Below are positions 25,994 through 35,171 of a stretch of DNA of 64,000 bases, in pieces. Numbering within the stretch: position 1 is the stretch's first letter; the number at the start of each line of letters is the position of its first letter. Under the pieces are notes generated by a model. That model saw only the letters and a list, made by a program, of their open reading frames with translations, did not search any database and was not told the DNA's origin. A program made the position numbers and the translations under genes. Where the stretch lies: positions 1-64,000 of the forward strand of contig NZ_JAAMQZ010000025.1 of assembly GCF_013522825.1 (NCBI RefSeq). The letters run 5' to 3'. The stretch comes from Stutzerimonas stutzeri (GTDB lineage: Bacteria; Pseudomonadota; Gammaproteobacteria; Pseudomonadales; Pseudomonadaceae).

Positions 25994-27238
25994 TCAGGCC
26001 GGTACTTCGCAGGTTTTCTGGACGTGATCGCAATTGGCGCTGGGCGATCTCTCCGCTGTAGCTGTAAAGGTCAGGAGGCGAGAGAGGCGCGTCACGATCT
26101 CGTCGATCTGCGCTTCGTCGCAGATCAGCGGCGGCAGCAAGCGGATGATGGTGTCGCGGGTTACCGTGATGAGCAGGCGCTGTTCTGCCAGGGCGCGAAC
26201 GACCAGCTCCTGGCAAGGCCTGTTCAGCTCGATTCCCGCCATCAGGCCCTGGCCACGGATGGCGATGACATCCGGGTGATCGCTAAGCGTCTTCTGCAAG
26301 CCGGCAAGCAGGCGGTCTCCGAGTACGGCGGCTCGTGCCGGCAGGTTGTCGCGCGCCATGATGTCGAGCACTGAACAGGCCACCCGGCAGGCCAGCGGAT
26401 TGCCGCCGAAAGTCGAGCCGTGCTGGCCGGGCGAGAACAGGTTGGCGGCCTGGCCGCGCGCCAGGCAGGCGCCGATGGGAAAGCCGTTGCCCAAGGCCTT
26501 GGCCAGCGTCAGGACATCGGGCGCGATGCCCGCGTGCTGATAGCCGAACCAGGCGCCGGTACGGCCCATTCCGGCCTGGATCTCGTCGAGCATCAACAGC
26601 CAGTCGTGCTGGTCGCACAGGGCGCGCAGTTCCCGCAGGTAGTCGGCGCTGGCGACACGAATACCGCCTTCTCCTTGCACAGGTTCGATCAGAACGGCAA
26701 CGATGTTGGGCGACTGCTCGGCCATTCTGCGCACCGCGTCGATGTCGTTGTAGGGCACACGCAGGAAGCCTGGCATCAATGGCTCGAACCCGCGCTGATT
26801 CGCGGGGTTGCCGGTGGCCGCGAGTGTCGCAAAGCTGCGGCCATGAAAGCCGTTCTCCATCACCAGGATTTGCGGCTGGGTCAGCTTTTTGCGATGGCCG
26901 TGCAGCCTTGCCAGCTTGAGGGCGGTTTCGTTGGCCTCCGCGCCCGAGTTGCAGAAAAAGGCCTTCTGCATGTCTGTCAGTGCGCACAGGCGTTCGCCCA
27001 GTCGCTCCTGCCAGTCGATGCGAAAGACGTTGGAAGTATGCAGCAGCAGCCCGGCCTGTTCGGCGATGACCGCGGCGATTTCCGGATGGGCGTGTCCCAG
27101 GCTGGTGACTGCGACGCCGGCAATGGCATCCAGGTACTCCACGCCTTGCTCGTCCCAGAGGCGTGCGCCGCTGCCACGCACGAAGGAAACGGGCTGGCGG
27201 GCATAGGCCCGCATCAGGTGGGAAGTGGCGTGTTGCAT
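25994..27238 (-). CDS. ArgD-like class III aminotransferase (acetylornithine aminotransferase family)
   Basis: A 414-aa PLP enzyme with ArgD-type landmarks: FCNSGAEANETALKLAR (phosphate-binding loop), GFHGRSFATLAATG, the Asp of MLDEIQAGMGRTG, the PLP lysine in TLAKALGNGFPIGA, and HGSTFGGNPLAC. A ~25-residue hydrophilic C-terminal tail (from about TATAERSPS) is not typical. It lies 61 bp downstream of the BenE-type transporter gene on the same strand, so a shared transcript is likely. Since biosynthetic argD is normally elsewhere, this is probably a paralogue with another amino-group substrate, perhaps the target of the nearby MocR regulator. Confidence 0.85.
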   Translation of the reverse strand: MQHATSHLMRAYARQPVSFVRGSGARLWDEQGVEYLDAIAGVAVTSLGHAHPEIAAVIAEQAGLLLHTSNVFRIDWQERLGERLCALTDMQKAFFCNSGAEANETALKLARLHGHRKKLTQPQILVMENGFHGRSFATLAATGNPANQRGFEPLMPGFLRVPYNDIDAVRRMAEQSPNIVAVLIEPVQGEGGIRVASADYLRELRALCDQHDWLLMLDEIQAGMGRTGAWFGYQHAGIAPDVLTLAKALGNGFPIGACLARGQAANLFSPGQHGSTFGGNPLACRVACSVLDIMARDNLPARAAVLGDRLLAGLQKTLSDHPDVIAIRGQGLMAGIELNRPCQELVVRALAEQRLLITVTRDTIIRLLPPLICDEAQIDEIVTRLSRLLTFTATAERSPSANCDHVQKTCEVPA

Positions 27239-27299
27239 GGATCGGTCCTCGAGTCAGATGGATGGAGCAGGCAGGCGTTTCGTCTCGCTACGAGGGGCA

Positions 27300-28559
27300 T
27301 CAGTTGGGGGGTCCCTTACCCGCTGCCGCCTCGGTGCCCGGCTGAATGGTCTGCAGCGGTGCCCGCGCCCGCCGTGGCAGACGCCCGTTGAGTACGGCAT
27401 GGGCCAGCAGGCCGATCAGCAGCCCCCAGAACGCGCCTCCGATGCCGAACATCGTGATGTTGGCGGCAGCGGCCAGAAAGGTGATCAGCGAGGCTTCGCG
27501 CGTCCTGGCGTCGGCCATGGCGCTGGCGAGGCTGCCGCCAATGGTGCCGAGCAGGGCCAGGCCCGCCAGCGTGGTGATGAAGGTGGCCGGGAAGGCCATG
27601 AATACGGCGGCCAGCGTCACGCCGAATATGCCGACGAGGATGTAGAAGACGCCTGCGGCGATACCGGCGATCCAGCGCTTGTCCGGGTTTTCGTGCGCCT
27701 CCCGGCCTGTACAGATGGCAGCCGTGATTGCGGCGATGTTGAAGGCGTGCGAGCCGAAAGGCGCCATCAGCAGCGAACCGAGGCCCGTGACGGTGACGAT
27801 GGGGTTGGCGCTGGTCCTGAAACCATCTCCCCGCAGCACCAGCATGCCGGGCATGTACTGGCCGGTCAGCGTGATCAGGAACAGCGGCAGCGCCACGCTC
27901 AGCAAGGCGTTGAGCGAGAACACCGGCAGGGTGAAGACGGGGGCCGCCAGCTTCAACTCCAGCCCGGTCAGATCGACACGCTCCTGCATGAGCAGGAAAG
28001 CCAGCCCCAGCACCAGGATGCCCACCACGGCATAGCGCGCCGTAAAGCGCTTGAGCACCACATAGGTGACGATCAGCAACCCGGCCAGCAGCGGGTCGAT
28101 GCTCATGCCGCCAAAGGCCCTGATCCCGAATTGCAGCAGGATGCCTGCCAGCAGCCCGGCCGCTACGCCAGGTGGAATCAGCCTGATCAGTCTCTCGAAC
28201 CAGCCCGACAGACCGAGTACGACGAAGGCGGCGGCGCAAATCAGGTAGGCACCGACCGCTTCGGCATAGGAGGTAGTGGCCAGCGCGGTGACGAGGAACG
28301 CGGCGGCCGGTGTGGACCAGGCCGTAATGATCGGTTCGCGTGAAAACCAACTGAGGAGGATTCCCGTCACTCCCACGCCGATCGAAATCGACCACACCCA
28401 CGAAGCCGTCAGCTCCGGACTGAGGCCGGCCACCTGGGCCGCTTGGAACACCAGGATGAAGGTGCCGCCGTAGTTGACGATGACCGAAACCAGACCGGCC
28501 ACGACGGGGTGGGGAAGATCGTTCAAACGAACGGACGAGGTTGGCTTGGCAGTTGGCAT
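27300..28559 (-). CDS. benE: BenE-family membrane transporter
   Basis: A 419-aa polytopic protein with about 12 hydrophobic segments and the BenE-type motifs VIVNYGGTFILVFQAAQVAGL, ITAWSTPAAAFLVTAL, MLVLRGDGFRTSANPIV and APFGSHAFNIAAITAAICTG. BenE proteins are proton symporters classically linked to benzoate, but no benzoate-degradation genes are in the window. Here the transporter is paired with an ArgD-like aminotransferase and a MocR regulator. The substrate may therefore be an amine or amino acid, which is inference. Confidence 0.85.
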   Translation of the reverse strand: MPTAKPTSSVRLNDLPHPVVAGLVSVIVNYGGTFILVFQAAQVAGLSPELTASWVWSISIGVGVTGILLSWFSREPIITAWSTPAAAFLVTALATTSYAEAVGAYLICAAAFVVLGLSGWFERLIRLIPPGVAAGLLAGILLQFGIRAFGGMSIDPLLAGLLIVTYVVLKRFTARYAVVGILVLGLAFLLMQERVDLTGLELKLAAPVFTLPVFSLNALLSVALPLFLITLTGQYMPGMLVLRGDGFRTSANPIVTVTGLGSLLMAPFGSHAFNIAAITAAICTGREAHENPDKRWIAGIAAGVFYILVGIFGVTLAAVFMAFPATFITTLAGLALLGTIGGSLASAMADARTREASLITFLAAAANITMFGIGGAFWGLLIGLLAHAVLNGRLPRRARAPLQTIQPGTEAAAGKGPPN

Positions 28560-28590
28560 GGCTCGAATACGACTCCTGAAGACGCTGTGA

Positions 28591-28619
28591 TTGACCGGCT
28601 TGAGCAGCTGTTTTATAGC
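28591..28619 (+). promoter_or_regulatory. Sigma-70 promoter of the MocR-family gene
   Basis: TTGACC at 28591-28596 and TATAGC at 28614-28619 are separated by 17 bp. The predicted transcription start falls at or within one base of the ATG at 28626, which has no Shine-Dalgarno sequence. The mRNA is therefore probably leaderless. The site lies in the 66-bp gap shared with the divergent benE gene, so autoregulation and control of benE could use the same operator. Confidence 0.65.
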
Positions 28620-28625
28620 GCTAAA

Positions 28626-30155
28626 ATGGCCGGATATTCCCCGCCACTTTTTTCAAGGGATACAGACCAATTGTTCAGATACGCCCAACTTGAATCCGTC
28701 AAAGCCTGGCTCGGTGACCCCGCCCATGCCGCCTTGCCCCTGCATGCGCGTATCCAGCGGGCCATCCGGCAACTGATTCTCGACGGCGCGCTCGATGTCG
28801 GTAAGCCGTTGCCCGCCACGCGCACGCTGGCGAAATCGCTGGGTGTTTCGCGCGACACCGTCGAGTCGGCGTATGGCCAGTTGCACCTGGAAGGCTTCAT
28901 CGAGCGGCGCGTAGGCAGCGGCAGCTTCGTGTCGCAACGGGTGCAACGCCTGCCTGGGCGCGGGGTGGCAGCGCGCGCGAGGGTTTCCAGGGAGGCCTTG
29001 CGTCTCAGCCAACGCGGCAGCGCGATATTCCAGGGCGGTGGCGTGCGCGACTTCCTGACGCCGCGCCCCTTTGTTCCTGGCGTACCGGAAACGCGCGGTT
29101 TTCCCCTGCAGACCTGGGAGCGGCTGGAGCGGCAGGTATTGAAGGAATACGGCACCCTGGCGCTGTTGCACAGCCCGCCGCAGGGCATGGAGCCGCTGCG
29201 CCGGGCCATCTCGGACTACGTCAATCTCGAACGCGGCGCGCACGCCACGCCCGAGCGCGTACTGGTGCTGACCAGTTCCCAGCAGGCCCTGACCCTGTGC
29301 GCCACCGTGCTGCTCGATGCCGGTGAGCGGATATTCATCGAAGACCCCGTCTACCACGGTGCGCGCAAGGCGTTCGATGCGGCTGGCCTGGCGTGTGTGC
29401 CCGTGCCGCTGGATGCCGACGGCATGCGCGTGGAACATCTGCGTGATGCCATACAACCGGCCAAGGCGGTATTTCTCACCCCTTCGCACCAGTTCCCGAC
29501 CGGGGCAACGCTGGCGCTGGACAGGCGTCTGGCCGTCATCGAATGGGCGCGGCAGCACCAGGCCTGGATCATCGAGGACGACTACGACAGCGAGTTCCAC
29601 TACGCCGGCAAGCCCACGGCATGCGTGCAGGGGCTGGACCCGCACGAGCGGACGATCTACATCGGCACTTTCACCAAGTCGCTGTTTCCCGGCCTGCGCA
29701 TTGGCTACATGATCTTGCCCTCACCGCTCGTGGCGCCGATGACCGTGGCGCGCACCCTGCTGGACGGGCACAGCGCGCCGATTCCGCAACTGACGCTGGC
29801 ACGCTTCATCGAGGGCGGGCATTTCGGTGCGCATGTGCGCAGCATGCGCGCCGTTTACGCCGAGCGACGCGATGTGCTGGCACATCTGGTGCGCACACAC
29901 CTTGCCGATTTCGTGGAAGCACGGGTTCCGGCAGGCGGGATGCAGATGCCCTGCGTCTTCATCCGTGACATTGCCGAGCGTGAAGCCGTGGATAGCGCGC
30001 GCCGTGCCGGCATCGACCTGCTCGGGCTGACGGCGCTGCATGCCTCGCACGAGCACAGGGGCGGTTTTCTCATGGGGTTTGCCGCCCATGCGCCGGCGGA
30101 GCTGGAAATCGCCGTCAAGAAGCTTGCGGATGTGCTGCGGGCGCTGAGTCGCTGA
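28626..30155 (+). CDS. MocR/GabR/PdxR-type GntR-family regulator with aminotransferase domain
   Basis: A 509-aa protein. The N-terminal winged-helix (~35-105) contains GKPLPATRTLAKSLGVSRDTVESAYGQL, the typical GntR pattern. The C-terminal class I aminotransferase-like domain (~140-500) keeps the PLP-binding lysine in GTFTKSLFPGLRIGY and the Asp in WIIEDDYDSEFHY. Such regulators sense PLP-amino acid adducts and often control a neighbouring aminotransferase or transporter. Divergent benE and the ArgD-like gene are the obvious targets. ATG 28626 is chosen because it coincides with the predicted transcription start; longer in-frame forms run through the promoter. Confidence 0.88.
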   Translation: MAGYSPPLFSRDTDQLFRYAQLESVKAWLGDPAHAALPLHARIQRAIRQLILDGALDVGKPLPATRTLAKSLGVSRDTVESAYGQLHLEGFIERRVGSGSFVSQRVQRLPGRGVAARARVSREALRLSQRGSAIFQGGGVRDFLTPRPFVPGVPETRGFPLQTWERLERQVLKEYGTLALLHSPPQGMEPLRRAISDYVNLERGAHATPERVLVLTSSQQALTLCATVLLDAGERIFIEDPVYHGARKAFDAAGLACVPVPLDADGMRVEHLRDAIQPAKAVFLTPSHQFPTGATLALDRRLAVIEWARQHQAWIIEDDYDSEFHYAGKPTACVQGLDPHERTIYIGTFTKSLFPGLRIGYMILPSPLVAPMTVARTLLDGHSAPIPQLTLARFIEGGHFGAHVRSMRAVYAERRDVLAHLVRTHLADFVEARVPAGGMQMPCVFIRDIAEREAVDSARRAGIDLLGLTALHASHEHRGGFLMGFAAHAPAELEIAVKKLADVLRALSR

Positions 30156-30244
30156 GGTCCATGAAGCACACGTCCAGCCTCTCGTTGACTGCTGGATGAA
30201 TGTTGCCGCCCGCGCCTGGATAACGCTTGGCCAAGACCCACACT

Positions 30245-30314
30245 GGATTCGCTTCCAGCTGTAGGTCGGGTCATGCTTCATCGACCCGACAAGCGGACAG
30301 GATTCGCTTCCAGC
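30245..30314. repeat. Direct repeat flanking a hairpin between the MocR-type gene and gluQ
   Basis: A 15-bp sequence GGATTCGCTTCCAGC occurs at 30245-30259 and again at 30300-30314. Between the copies GTCGGGTC (30265-30272) and GACCCGAC (30283-30290) form a stem with a 10-base loop. The arrangement lies at the right edge of the accessory segment, five bases from the gluQ stop. It could be a transcription-stop structure or the footprint of a mobile event. Confidence 0.5.
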
Positions 30315-30318
30315 AGCT

Positions 30319-31221
30319 TCAGCGCAACTGCGCCTCGGCCAGCGTCAGTGTGCGCGGGATGCGCTCGGCATCCCAGCGCGGGATGGCCCAGGCCAGGAGT
30401 TCACCGGGCAGGGCATCTTTCAGCTCGGGGGCGGTGGGTTGGCCGAGGGCGCGCAAGGCGCGCAGCAGCAGCGGTACGGCTTCGTCCGGGCGCAGCGGCG
30501 GGGAGCGGTAGCTCTTGCCCAGTTTGTGCCCGTCCGGCTGGATGATCAGCGGCACGTGCAGGTAACGCGGCTGCGGCAGCCCGAGCAGTTCCTGCAGATA
30601 GAGCTGGCGCGGGGTCGAGTCGAGCAGGTCGGCGCCGCGCACCACGTCGGTCACGCCCTGCCAGGCGTCATCCAGCACCACGGCCAGCTGATAGGCGAAC
30701 AGGCCGTCGCGGCGACGGATCACGAAATCACCGACGTCGCGCCCCAGGTGCTGGCCGAATTCGCCCTGGACGCGGTCGCTGAAGCGGTATTCCAGATTTG
30801 GCACACGCAGGCGGATCGCGGCGTTTTCCAGCGGCTGGTTGGCGTCGCGACAGAAACCGGGGTAGGCGCCCGGCCAGGCTTCGAGCTGTTTGCGCGAGCA
30901 TTGGCAGGGGTAGGCCAGGCCTTCGCGCAGCAGGCGTTCGATGACCTGTTCGTAGGCGTCATGGCGCGCGCTCTGGCGCTGCATCTGGCCATCCCACTCG
31001 AAGCCGTAGCGCTGCAGGCTTTCGACAATGGCGGCCTGCGCACCGGGCATCTCCCGTGGCGGGTCGAGGTCTTCCATGCGCAGCAGCCAGCGGCCACCGA
31101 CGGCGCGGGCGTCAAGATAGGAGGCAAGGGCCGCGACCAGCGAGCCGAAATGCAGATAGCCGCTGGGTGTCGGCGCGAAGCGTCCAACGTAGGCGGATGT
31201 CAGGGAAGGGGATGAAGACAT
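30319..31221 (-). CDS. gluQ: Glutamyl-Q tRNA(Asp) synthetase
   Basis: A 300-aa paralogue of the glutamyl-tRNA synthetase catalytic domain that lacks the anticodon-binding half. It attaches glutamate to queuosine at position 34 of tRNA-Asp. Visible are the class I HIGH-like GRFAPTPSGYLHFGSLVAAL, zinc ligands CQC ... AYPGFC (Cys and Tyr pattern of GluQRS) and a KMSKS-like HKLGKS. It follows dksA, as in many proteobacteria. ATG 31221 gives the canonical start just before the fold; an upstream ATG at 31269 would add 16 residues and crowd the dksA terminator. Neither has a good Shine-Dalgarno. Confidence 0.92.
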   Translation of the reverse strand: MSSSPSLTSAYVGRFAPTPSGYLHFGSLVAALASYLDARAVGGRWLLRMEDLDPPREMPGAQAAIVESLQRYGFEWDGQMQRQSARHDAYEQVIERLLREGLAYPCQCSRKQLEAWPGAYPGFCRDANQPLENAAIRLRVPNLEYRFSDRVQGEFGQHLGRDVGDFVIRRRDGLFAYQLAVVLDDAWQGVTDVVRGADLLDSTPRQLYLQELLGLPQPRYLHVPLIIQPDGHKLGKSYRSPPLRPDEAVPLLLRALRALGQPTAPELKDALPGELLAWAIPRWDAERIPRTLTLAEAQLR

Positions 31222-31277
31222 GGGCCGGCTCGGGTGCTGATCGGCGAGGCGGAAGGTGGCAGGATGCACAAATGAAG

Positions 31278-31297
31278 CGGGGCGCCGTAGCGCCCCG
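31278..31297 (-). terminator. Hairpin between dksA and gluQ
   Basis: GGGGCGC (31279-31285) pairs with GCGCCCC (31290-31296) across a four-base loop, followed on the minus strand by GCTTCATTTG, a weak T-rich tract. It lies just after the dksA stop. In other bacteria a terminator between dksA and gluQ is known to limit gluQ expression, and this hairpin fits that role. Confidence 0.65.
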
Positions 31298-31305
31298 TTC
31301 CGGGA

Positions 31306-31749
31306 TCAGGAACCGATCTGCTTTTCCTTGATCTCCGCCAGCGTCTTGCAGTCGATGCAGAGTGTGGCGGTGGGGCGGGCTTCCAGGCGGCGGATGCCGA
31401 TCTCGACGCCACAGGAATCGCACCAGCCGTATTCGTTGTCCTCGATCAGCTGCAGGGTTTCGTCGATCTTCTTGATCAGCTTGCGCTCGCGGTCGCGGGC
31501 GCGCAGTTCCAGGCTGAACTCTTCTTCCTGGCTGGCGCGGTCGGCCGGATCAGGGAAGTTGGCCGCCTCGTCCTGCATGTGATGCACGGTGCGATCGACT
31601 TCCTCCATCAGTTCCAGTTTCCACTTGTTGAGGATGCCGGTGAAATGAGCGCGCATCTTGTCGCTCATGTATTCCTCACCTTTGGATTCCTTGTATGGCT
31701 CGAAGGCGCGAATCAGTTGGGTGCTGTTTTTCGTTTTGGTAATGGGCAT
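31306..31749 (-). CDS. dksA: DksA, RNA polymerase-binding transcription factor
   Basis: A 147-aa protein, the usual length. The coiled-coil (~35-110) bears the [11 protein letters not shown] tip that enters the secondary channel with catalytic-type Asp residues. The C4 zinc finger CDSCG ... CIDCK is intact, so this is the canonical zinc-containing DksA and not the Cys-poor DksA2. It potentiates ppGpp in the stringent response. It is transcribed upstream of gluQ. Confidence 0.97.
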   Translation of the reverse strand: MPITKTKNSTQLIRAFEPYKESKGEEYMSDKMRAHFTGILNKWKLELMEEVDRTVHHMQDEAANFPDPADRASQEEEFSLELRARDRERKLIKKIDETLQLIEDNEYGWCDSCGVEIGIRRLEARPTATLCIDCKTLAEIKEKQIGS

Positions 31750-31941
31750 GGATGAACGCCTCTCGCTATGTCCATTGCGCAGGATGATGGATCCCTCTGC
31801 CGGCCCGTGCCGGCCCTGCGGCTACAAGCGGGCGAACTTACCAGATCGTATCGGGGTGCGCTACTCCCGAGTATCACGGTGGCTGCGGCGTCAGGGGGAC
31901 CTTGGGTAGAATCGGTTTTTTGTTCTCATCAGGAAGGTCAC

Positions 31942-33114
31942 ATGACCTCGTCTTACAGTGCACGCAGCCGCGCAATCGAACCCTTTCATGTCATGGCGCT
32001 GCTGGCGCGTGCCAATGAACTGCAGGCGCTGGGGCGTGATGTCATCCACCTGGAAATCGGTGAGCCGGACTTCACTACCGCTGCGCCCATTGTTGCGGCG
32101 GGCCAGGCTGCGCTGGCCGCCGGCCACACCCGCTATACGGCTGCCCGAGGGTTGCCGCAGCTGCGTGAAGCCATCGCCGGGTTCTATGCGCGGCGTTATC
32201 AGCTGTCTATTGACCCCGAACGGGTACTGATTACTCCCGGCGGTTCCGGTGCTTTGTTGCTCGCCAGCAGTCTGCTGGTCGATCCGGGCAAGCATTGGCT
32301 GCTGGCGGACCCCGGTTATCCCTGCAACCGGCACTTCCTGCGGCTGATCGAAGGCGCCGCGCAACTGGTGCCGGTGGGGCCGGAAGTGCGTTACCAGCTG
32401 ACGCCGGAACTGGTCGCCCGGCACTGGGATGCGGACAGCGTCGGCGCCCTGGTCGCATCGCCGGCCAACCCCACTGGAACGCTGCTGAACCGCGATGAAC
32501 TGGCCGGGTTATCCAGCGCACTGAGGGCGCGTGGTGGGCATCTGGTGGTGGACGAGATCTATCACGGCCTGACCTACGGCGTGGACGCCGCCAGCGTGCT
32601 GGAGGTGGACGACGAGGCTTTCGTACTCAACAGTTTCTCCAAGTATTTCGGCATGACCGGCTGGCGTCTGGGCTGGCTGGTTGCGCCGCCCGATGCGGTA
32701 GCGGAGCTGGAAAAACTGGCGCAGAACCTCTACATCAGCGCGCCGACCATGGCTCAGCATGCGGCACTGGCCTGTTTCGAGCCGGCCACGCTGGAGATTC
32801 TCGAAGCCCGCCGCGCCGAGTTCGCCCGCCGTCGCGACTTCCTGCTCCCGGCCCTGCGCGAGCTGGGCTTCGGCATCGTGGTGGAGCCCGAAGGCGCCTT
32901 CTATCTATATGCCGATATCAGCGCCTTTGGCGGCGATGCCTTCGCCTTCTGCCAGCACATGCTGGAAACCCAGTTCGTCGCCATTACCCCAGGGCTGGAT
33001 TTCGGTCGGTATCAGGCCGCGCATCATGTGCGCTTCGCCTATACCCAGGATTTGCCGCAGCTCGAAGCGGCGGTCGAGCGCATTGCTCGCGGTCTGCAGA
33101 GCTGGCAAGGCTGA
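31942..33114 (+). CDS. Class I/II PLP-dependent aminotransferase
   Basis: A 390-aa fold-type I aminotransferase. The N-terminus reads [13 protein letters not shown] and [11 protein letters not shown]. Landmarks are SPANPTGT, the PLP lysine in [17 protein letters not shown], and Arg in [11 protein letters not shown] 31942 follows AGGAAGG at five bases. The gene is divergent from dksA across about 190 bp and its stop overlaps the sfsA start (TGATG). The same aminotransferase-sfsA order occurs in other pseudomonads beside dksA. The amino acid used cannot be read from the sequence. Confidence 0.88.
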   Translation: MTSSYSARSRAIEPFHVMALLARANELQALGRDVIHLEIGEPDFTTAAPIVAAGQAALAAGHTRYTAARGLPQLREAIAGFYARRYQLSIDPERVLITPGGSGALLLASSLLVDPGKHWLLADPGYPCNRHFLRLIEGAAQLVPVGPEVRYQLTPELVARHWDADSVGALVASPANPTGTLLNRDELAGLSSALRARGGHLVVDEIYHGLTYGVDAASVLEVDDEAFVLNSFSKYFGMTGWRLGWLVAPPDAVAELEKLAQNLYISAPTMAQHAALACFEPATLEILEARRAEFARRRDFLLPALRELGFGIVVEPEGAFYLYADISAFGGDAFAFCQHMLETQFVAITPGLDFGRYQAAHHVRFAYTQDLPQLEAAVERIARGLQSWQG

Positions 33115-33821
33115 TGCGCTTTTCCAGCCCGCTGGAAGCGGGACGACTGGTACGCCGCTACAAGCGCTTTCTCGCCGATATCGTCAGCGATGACGGTGAG
33201 TCGTTGTGCATCCACTGTCCGAACACCGGCTCGATGCTCAATTGCATGGGCGAGGGCGCACGTGTCTGGTTCCAGCGCAGCAGTGACCCCAGGCGCAAGC
33301 TGCCGGGCACTTGGGAACTGGTGGAAACCCCGCAGGGACGACTGGCCTGTGTGAATACCGCGCGTGCCAATCGTCTGGTGGAGGAAGCACTGTTGGCCGG
33401 GGTGATCGAGGAGCTGACGGGTTTTATCACTCTCAGGCGGGAAGTCGCCTACGGCACGGAAAACAGCCGGGTGGACTTTCGCCTGGATTACCCGGCGGGG
33501 CCGGCTTTCGTCGAGGTCAAGAGCGTCACTCTCGGCTTCGGCGATACGGCGGTGGCGGCCTTCCCCGATGCGGTCACCAGCCGTGGCGCGCGCCATCTGC
33601 GCGAGCTGGCGGCGCTGGCGCGTGACGGCGTGCGTGCCGTGCAGTTGTATTGCGTGAACCTGAGCGGTATCGAGGCGGTGCGCCCGGCCAGCGAGATCGA
33701 CCCGCTGTATGCCGCCGCCTTGCGTGATGCAGTGGCGGCGGGTGTCGAGGTGCTGGCCTACGGCGTGGAGATATCACCCGAGGAAATCCGCCTGACCCAT
33801 AGGTTGCCAGTGATTCTCTGA
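33114..33821 (+). CDS. sfsA: SfsA family protein
   Basis: A 235-aa protein with the SfsA hallmarks [28 protein letters not shown]...VEVKSVTL and [17 protein letters not shown]. SfsA was named for effects on maltose metabolism and has an OB-like domain followed by a nuclease-type fold. Its biochemical role is not settled. It is translationally coupled to the aminotransferase by a one-base overlap and ends 6 bp from the convergent neighbour. Confidence 0.93.
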   Translation: MRFSSPLEAGRLVRRYKRFLADIVSDDGESLCIHCPNTGSMLNCMGEGARVWFQRSSDPRRKLPGTWELVETPQGRLACVNTARANRLVEEALLAGVIEELTGFITLRREVAYGTENSRVDFRLDYPAGPAFVEVKSVTLGFGDTAVAAFPDAVTSRGARHLRELAALARDGVRAVQLYCVNLSGIEAVRPASEIDPLYAAALRDAVAAGVEVLAYGVEISPEEIRLTHRLPVIL

Positions 33822-33827
33822 GGTCTT

Positions 33828-35147
33828 TCAGTCAGTGTGCGGCGTTACACGCCAGATGATGTCGCCGACGTCGTCGGCCACCAGCAGGGCTCCGGTGCTG
33901 TCGACGGCGACGCCCACGGGGCGGCCCAGGGCTTTCTCGTCGGCGCTGACGAAGCCGGTGAGGATGTCCTCGGGGGCGCCGTCCGGTCTGCCATCCCTGA
34001 ACGGCACGAAAACCACCTTGTAGCCACTGCGCGGCTTGCGGTTCCAGGAGCCATGCTGGCCGATGAATGCACCGTTGCGGTAACGCTCCGGCAGCAGTTC
34101 GCCCTCATAGAAGGCCAGCCCCATCGAGGAGGTATGCGCGCCCAGGGCATAATCGGGAACGATGGCCTTGGCCACCAGATCCGGTCGTGGCGGCTTGGCG
34201 CGCTTGTCGAGGTGCTGGCCGAAATAACTGTAGGGCCAGCCATAGAAGCCGCCGTCCTGCACCGAGGTCATGTAGTCGGGCACCAGATCGCTGCCGATTT
34301 CGTCGCGCTCGTTGACGGTGGTCCACAGCTGGCCACTGTCCGGTTGCCAGGCCAGCCCGTTGGGGTTGCGCAGGCCCGAGGCGAACAGGCGCAGGGTCTT
34401 GTTCTGCGGATCGACTTCGAGGATGGCGGCGCGGTTCTCCTCGGCGGCCATGCCGTTTTCGCCGACGTTGCTGTTGGAGCCGCTGGTAACGTACAGCCGC
34501 GCGCCGTCGCGGCTGGCGATCACGTTCTTGGTCCAGTGGTGATTGATGGGGCCGCCCGGCAGGTCGACCACCTTCTCGCCCGGCGCGTCGATCCGGGTGG
34601 CGCCTTGCTCATAGGGGAAGCGCAGCAGGGCGTCGGTGTTGGCGACGTAGAGCCAGTCGTCGAGCAGCGCCATGCCGAAGGGCGAGTTCAGGCCTTCAAG
34701 CAATACCGTGCGCTGTTCCGCTACTCCGTCGCCATCGCTGTCGCGCAGCAGGGTGATGCGATTGGCGCTTTCGCCGCCGGAACCGGCACGTGCCATGGCC
34801 TTCTTCATGACCCAGCCGCGCAGGCCCTGGTTGCCTTCCGGCTTGGGCGGCGCGTCGCTTTCGGCTACCAGCACGTCGCCATTGGGCAGGACATGGAGCC
34901 AACGCGGATGGTCGAGGTCGCCGGCGAATGCCTCGACGCGCAGGCCGGGTGCCGCGTGCGGCTTTGTGCCCTCGGGCCAGCCGGTCGCCTTGGCGATATT
35001 GACGGTGGGAATCAGCGTCTTGTTGGGCTCGGGCAAGATCGGGTGCGGCCCGTAACCGGAACCCACAGGCAGTTTTGCGGTTTCGCCGCAGCCGGCAAGG
35101 CCGAGCATGAGTGCTGCTGTCGCCAGCAAGGCGGGACGGTTGTGCAT
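33828..35147 (-). CDS. Sorbosone/glucose-dehydrogenase-like beta-propeller lipoprotein
   Basis: A 439-aa protein. The signal peptide has lipobox LAGC (Cys20), so it is probably membrane-anchored in the periplasm. The rest is a six-bladed propeller of the soluble sugar-dehydrogenase/L-sorbosone-dehydrogenase family: [85 protein letters not shown] and [16 protein letters not shown]. Members may use PQQ. ATG 35147 has AGGA upstream; an ATG at 35162 is possible. It is probably the last gene of the 37346-33828 minus-strand group. Confidence 0.87.
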   Translation of the reverse strand: MHNRPALLATAALMLGLAGCGETAKLPVGSGYGPHPILPEPNKTLIPTVNIAKATGWPEGTKPHAAPGLRVEAFAGDLDHPRWLHVLPNGDVLVAESDAPPKPEGNQGLRGWVMKKAMARAGSGGESANRITLLRDSDGDGVAEQRTVLLEGLNSPFGMALLDDWLYVANTDALLRFPYEQGATRIDAPGEKVVDLPGGPINHHWTKNVIASRDGARLYVTSGSNSNVGENGMAAEENRAAILEVDPQNKTLRLFASGLRNPNGLAWQPDSGQLWTTVNERDEIGSDLVPDYMTSVQDGGFYGWPYSYFGQHLDKRAKPPRPDLVAKAIVPDYALGAHTSSMGLAFYEGELLPERYRNGAFIGQHGSWNRKPRSGYKVVFVPFRDGRPDGAPEDILTGFVSADEKALGRPVGVAVDSTGALLVADDVGDIIWRVTPHTD

Positions 35148-35171
35148 GGCGTGTTCCTGCATAGGGATGAT

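Noticed and set aside
27225..28343. A 372-codon plus-strand ORF antisense to benE
   Set aside because: Composition is Gly/Gln/Asp/Arg repeats typical of antisense frames; the minus strand encodes a clear BenE transporter.
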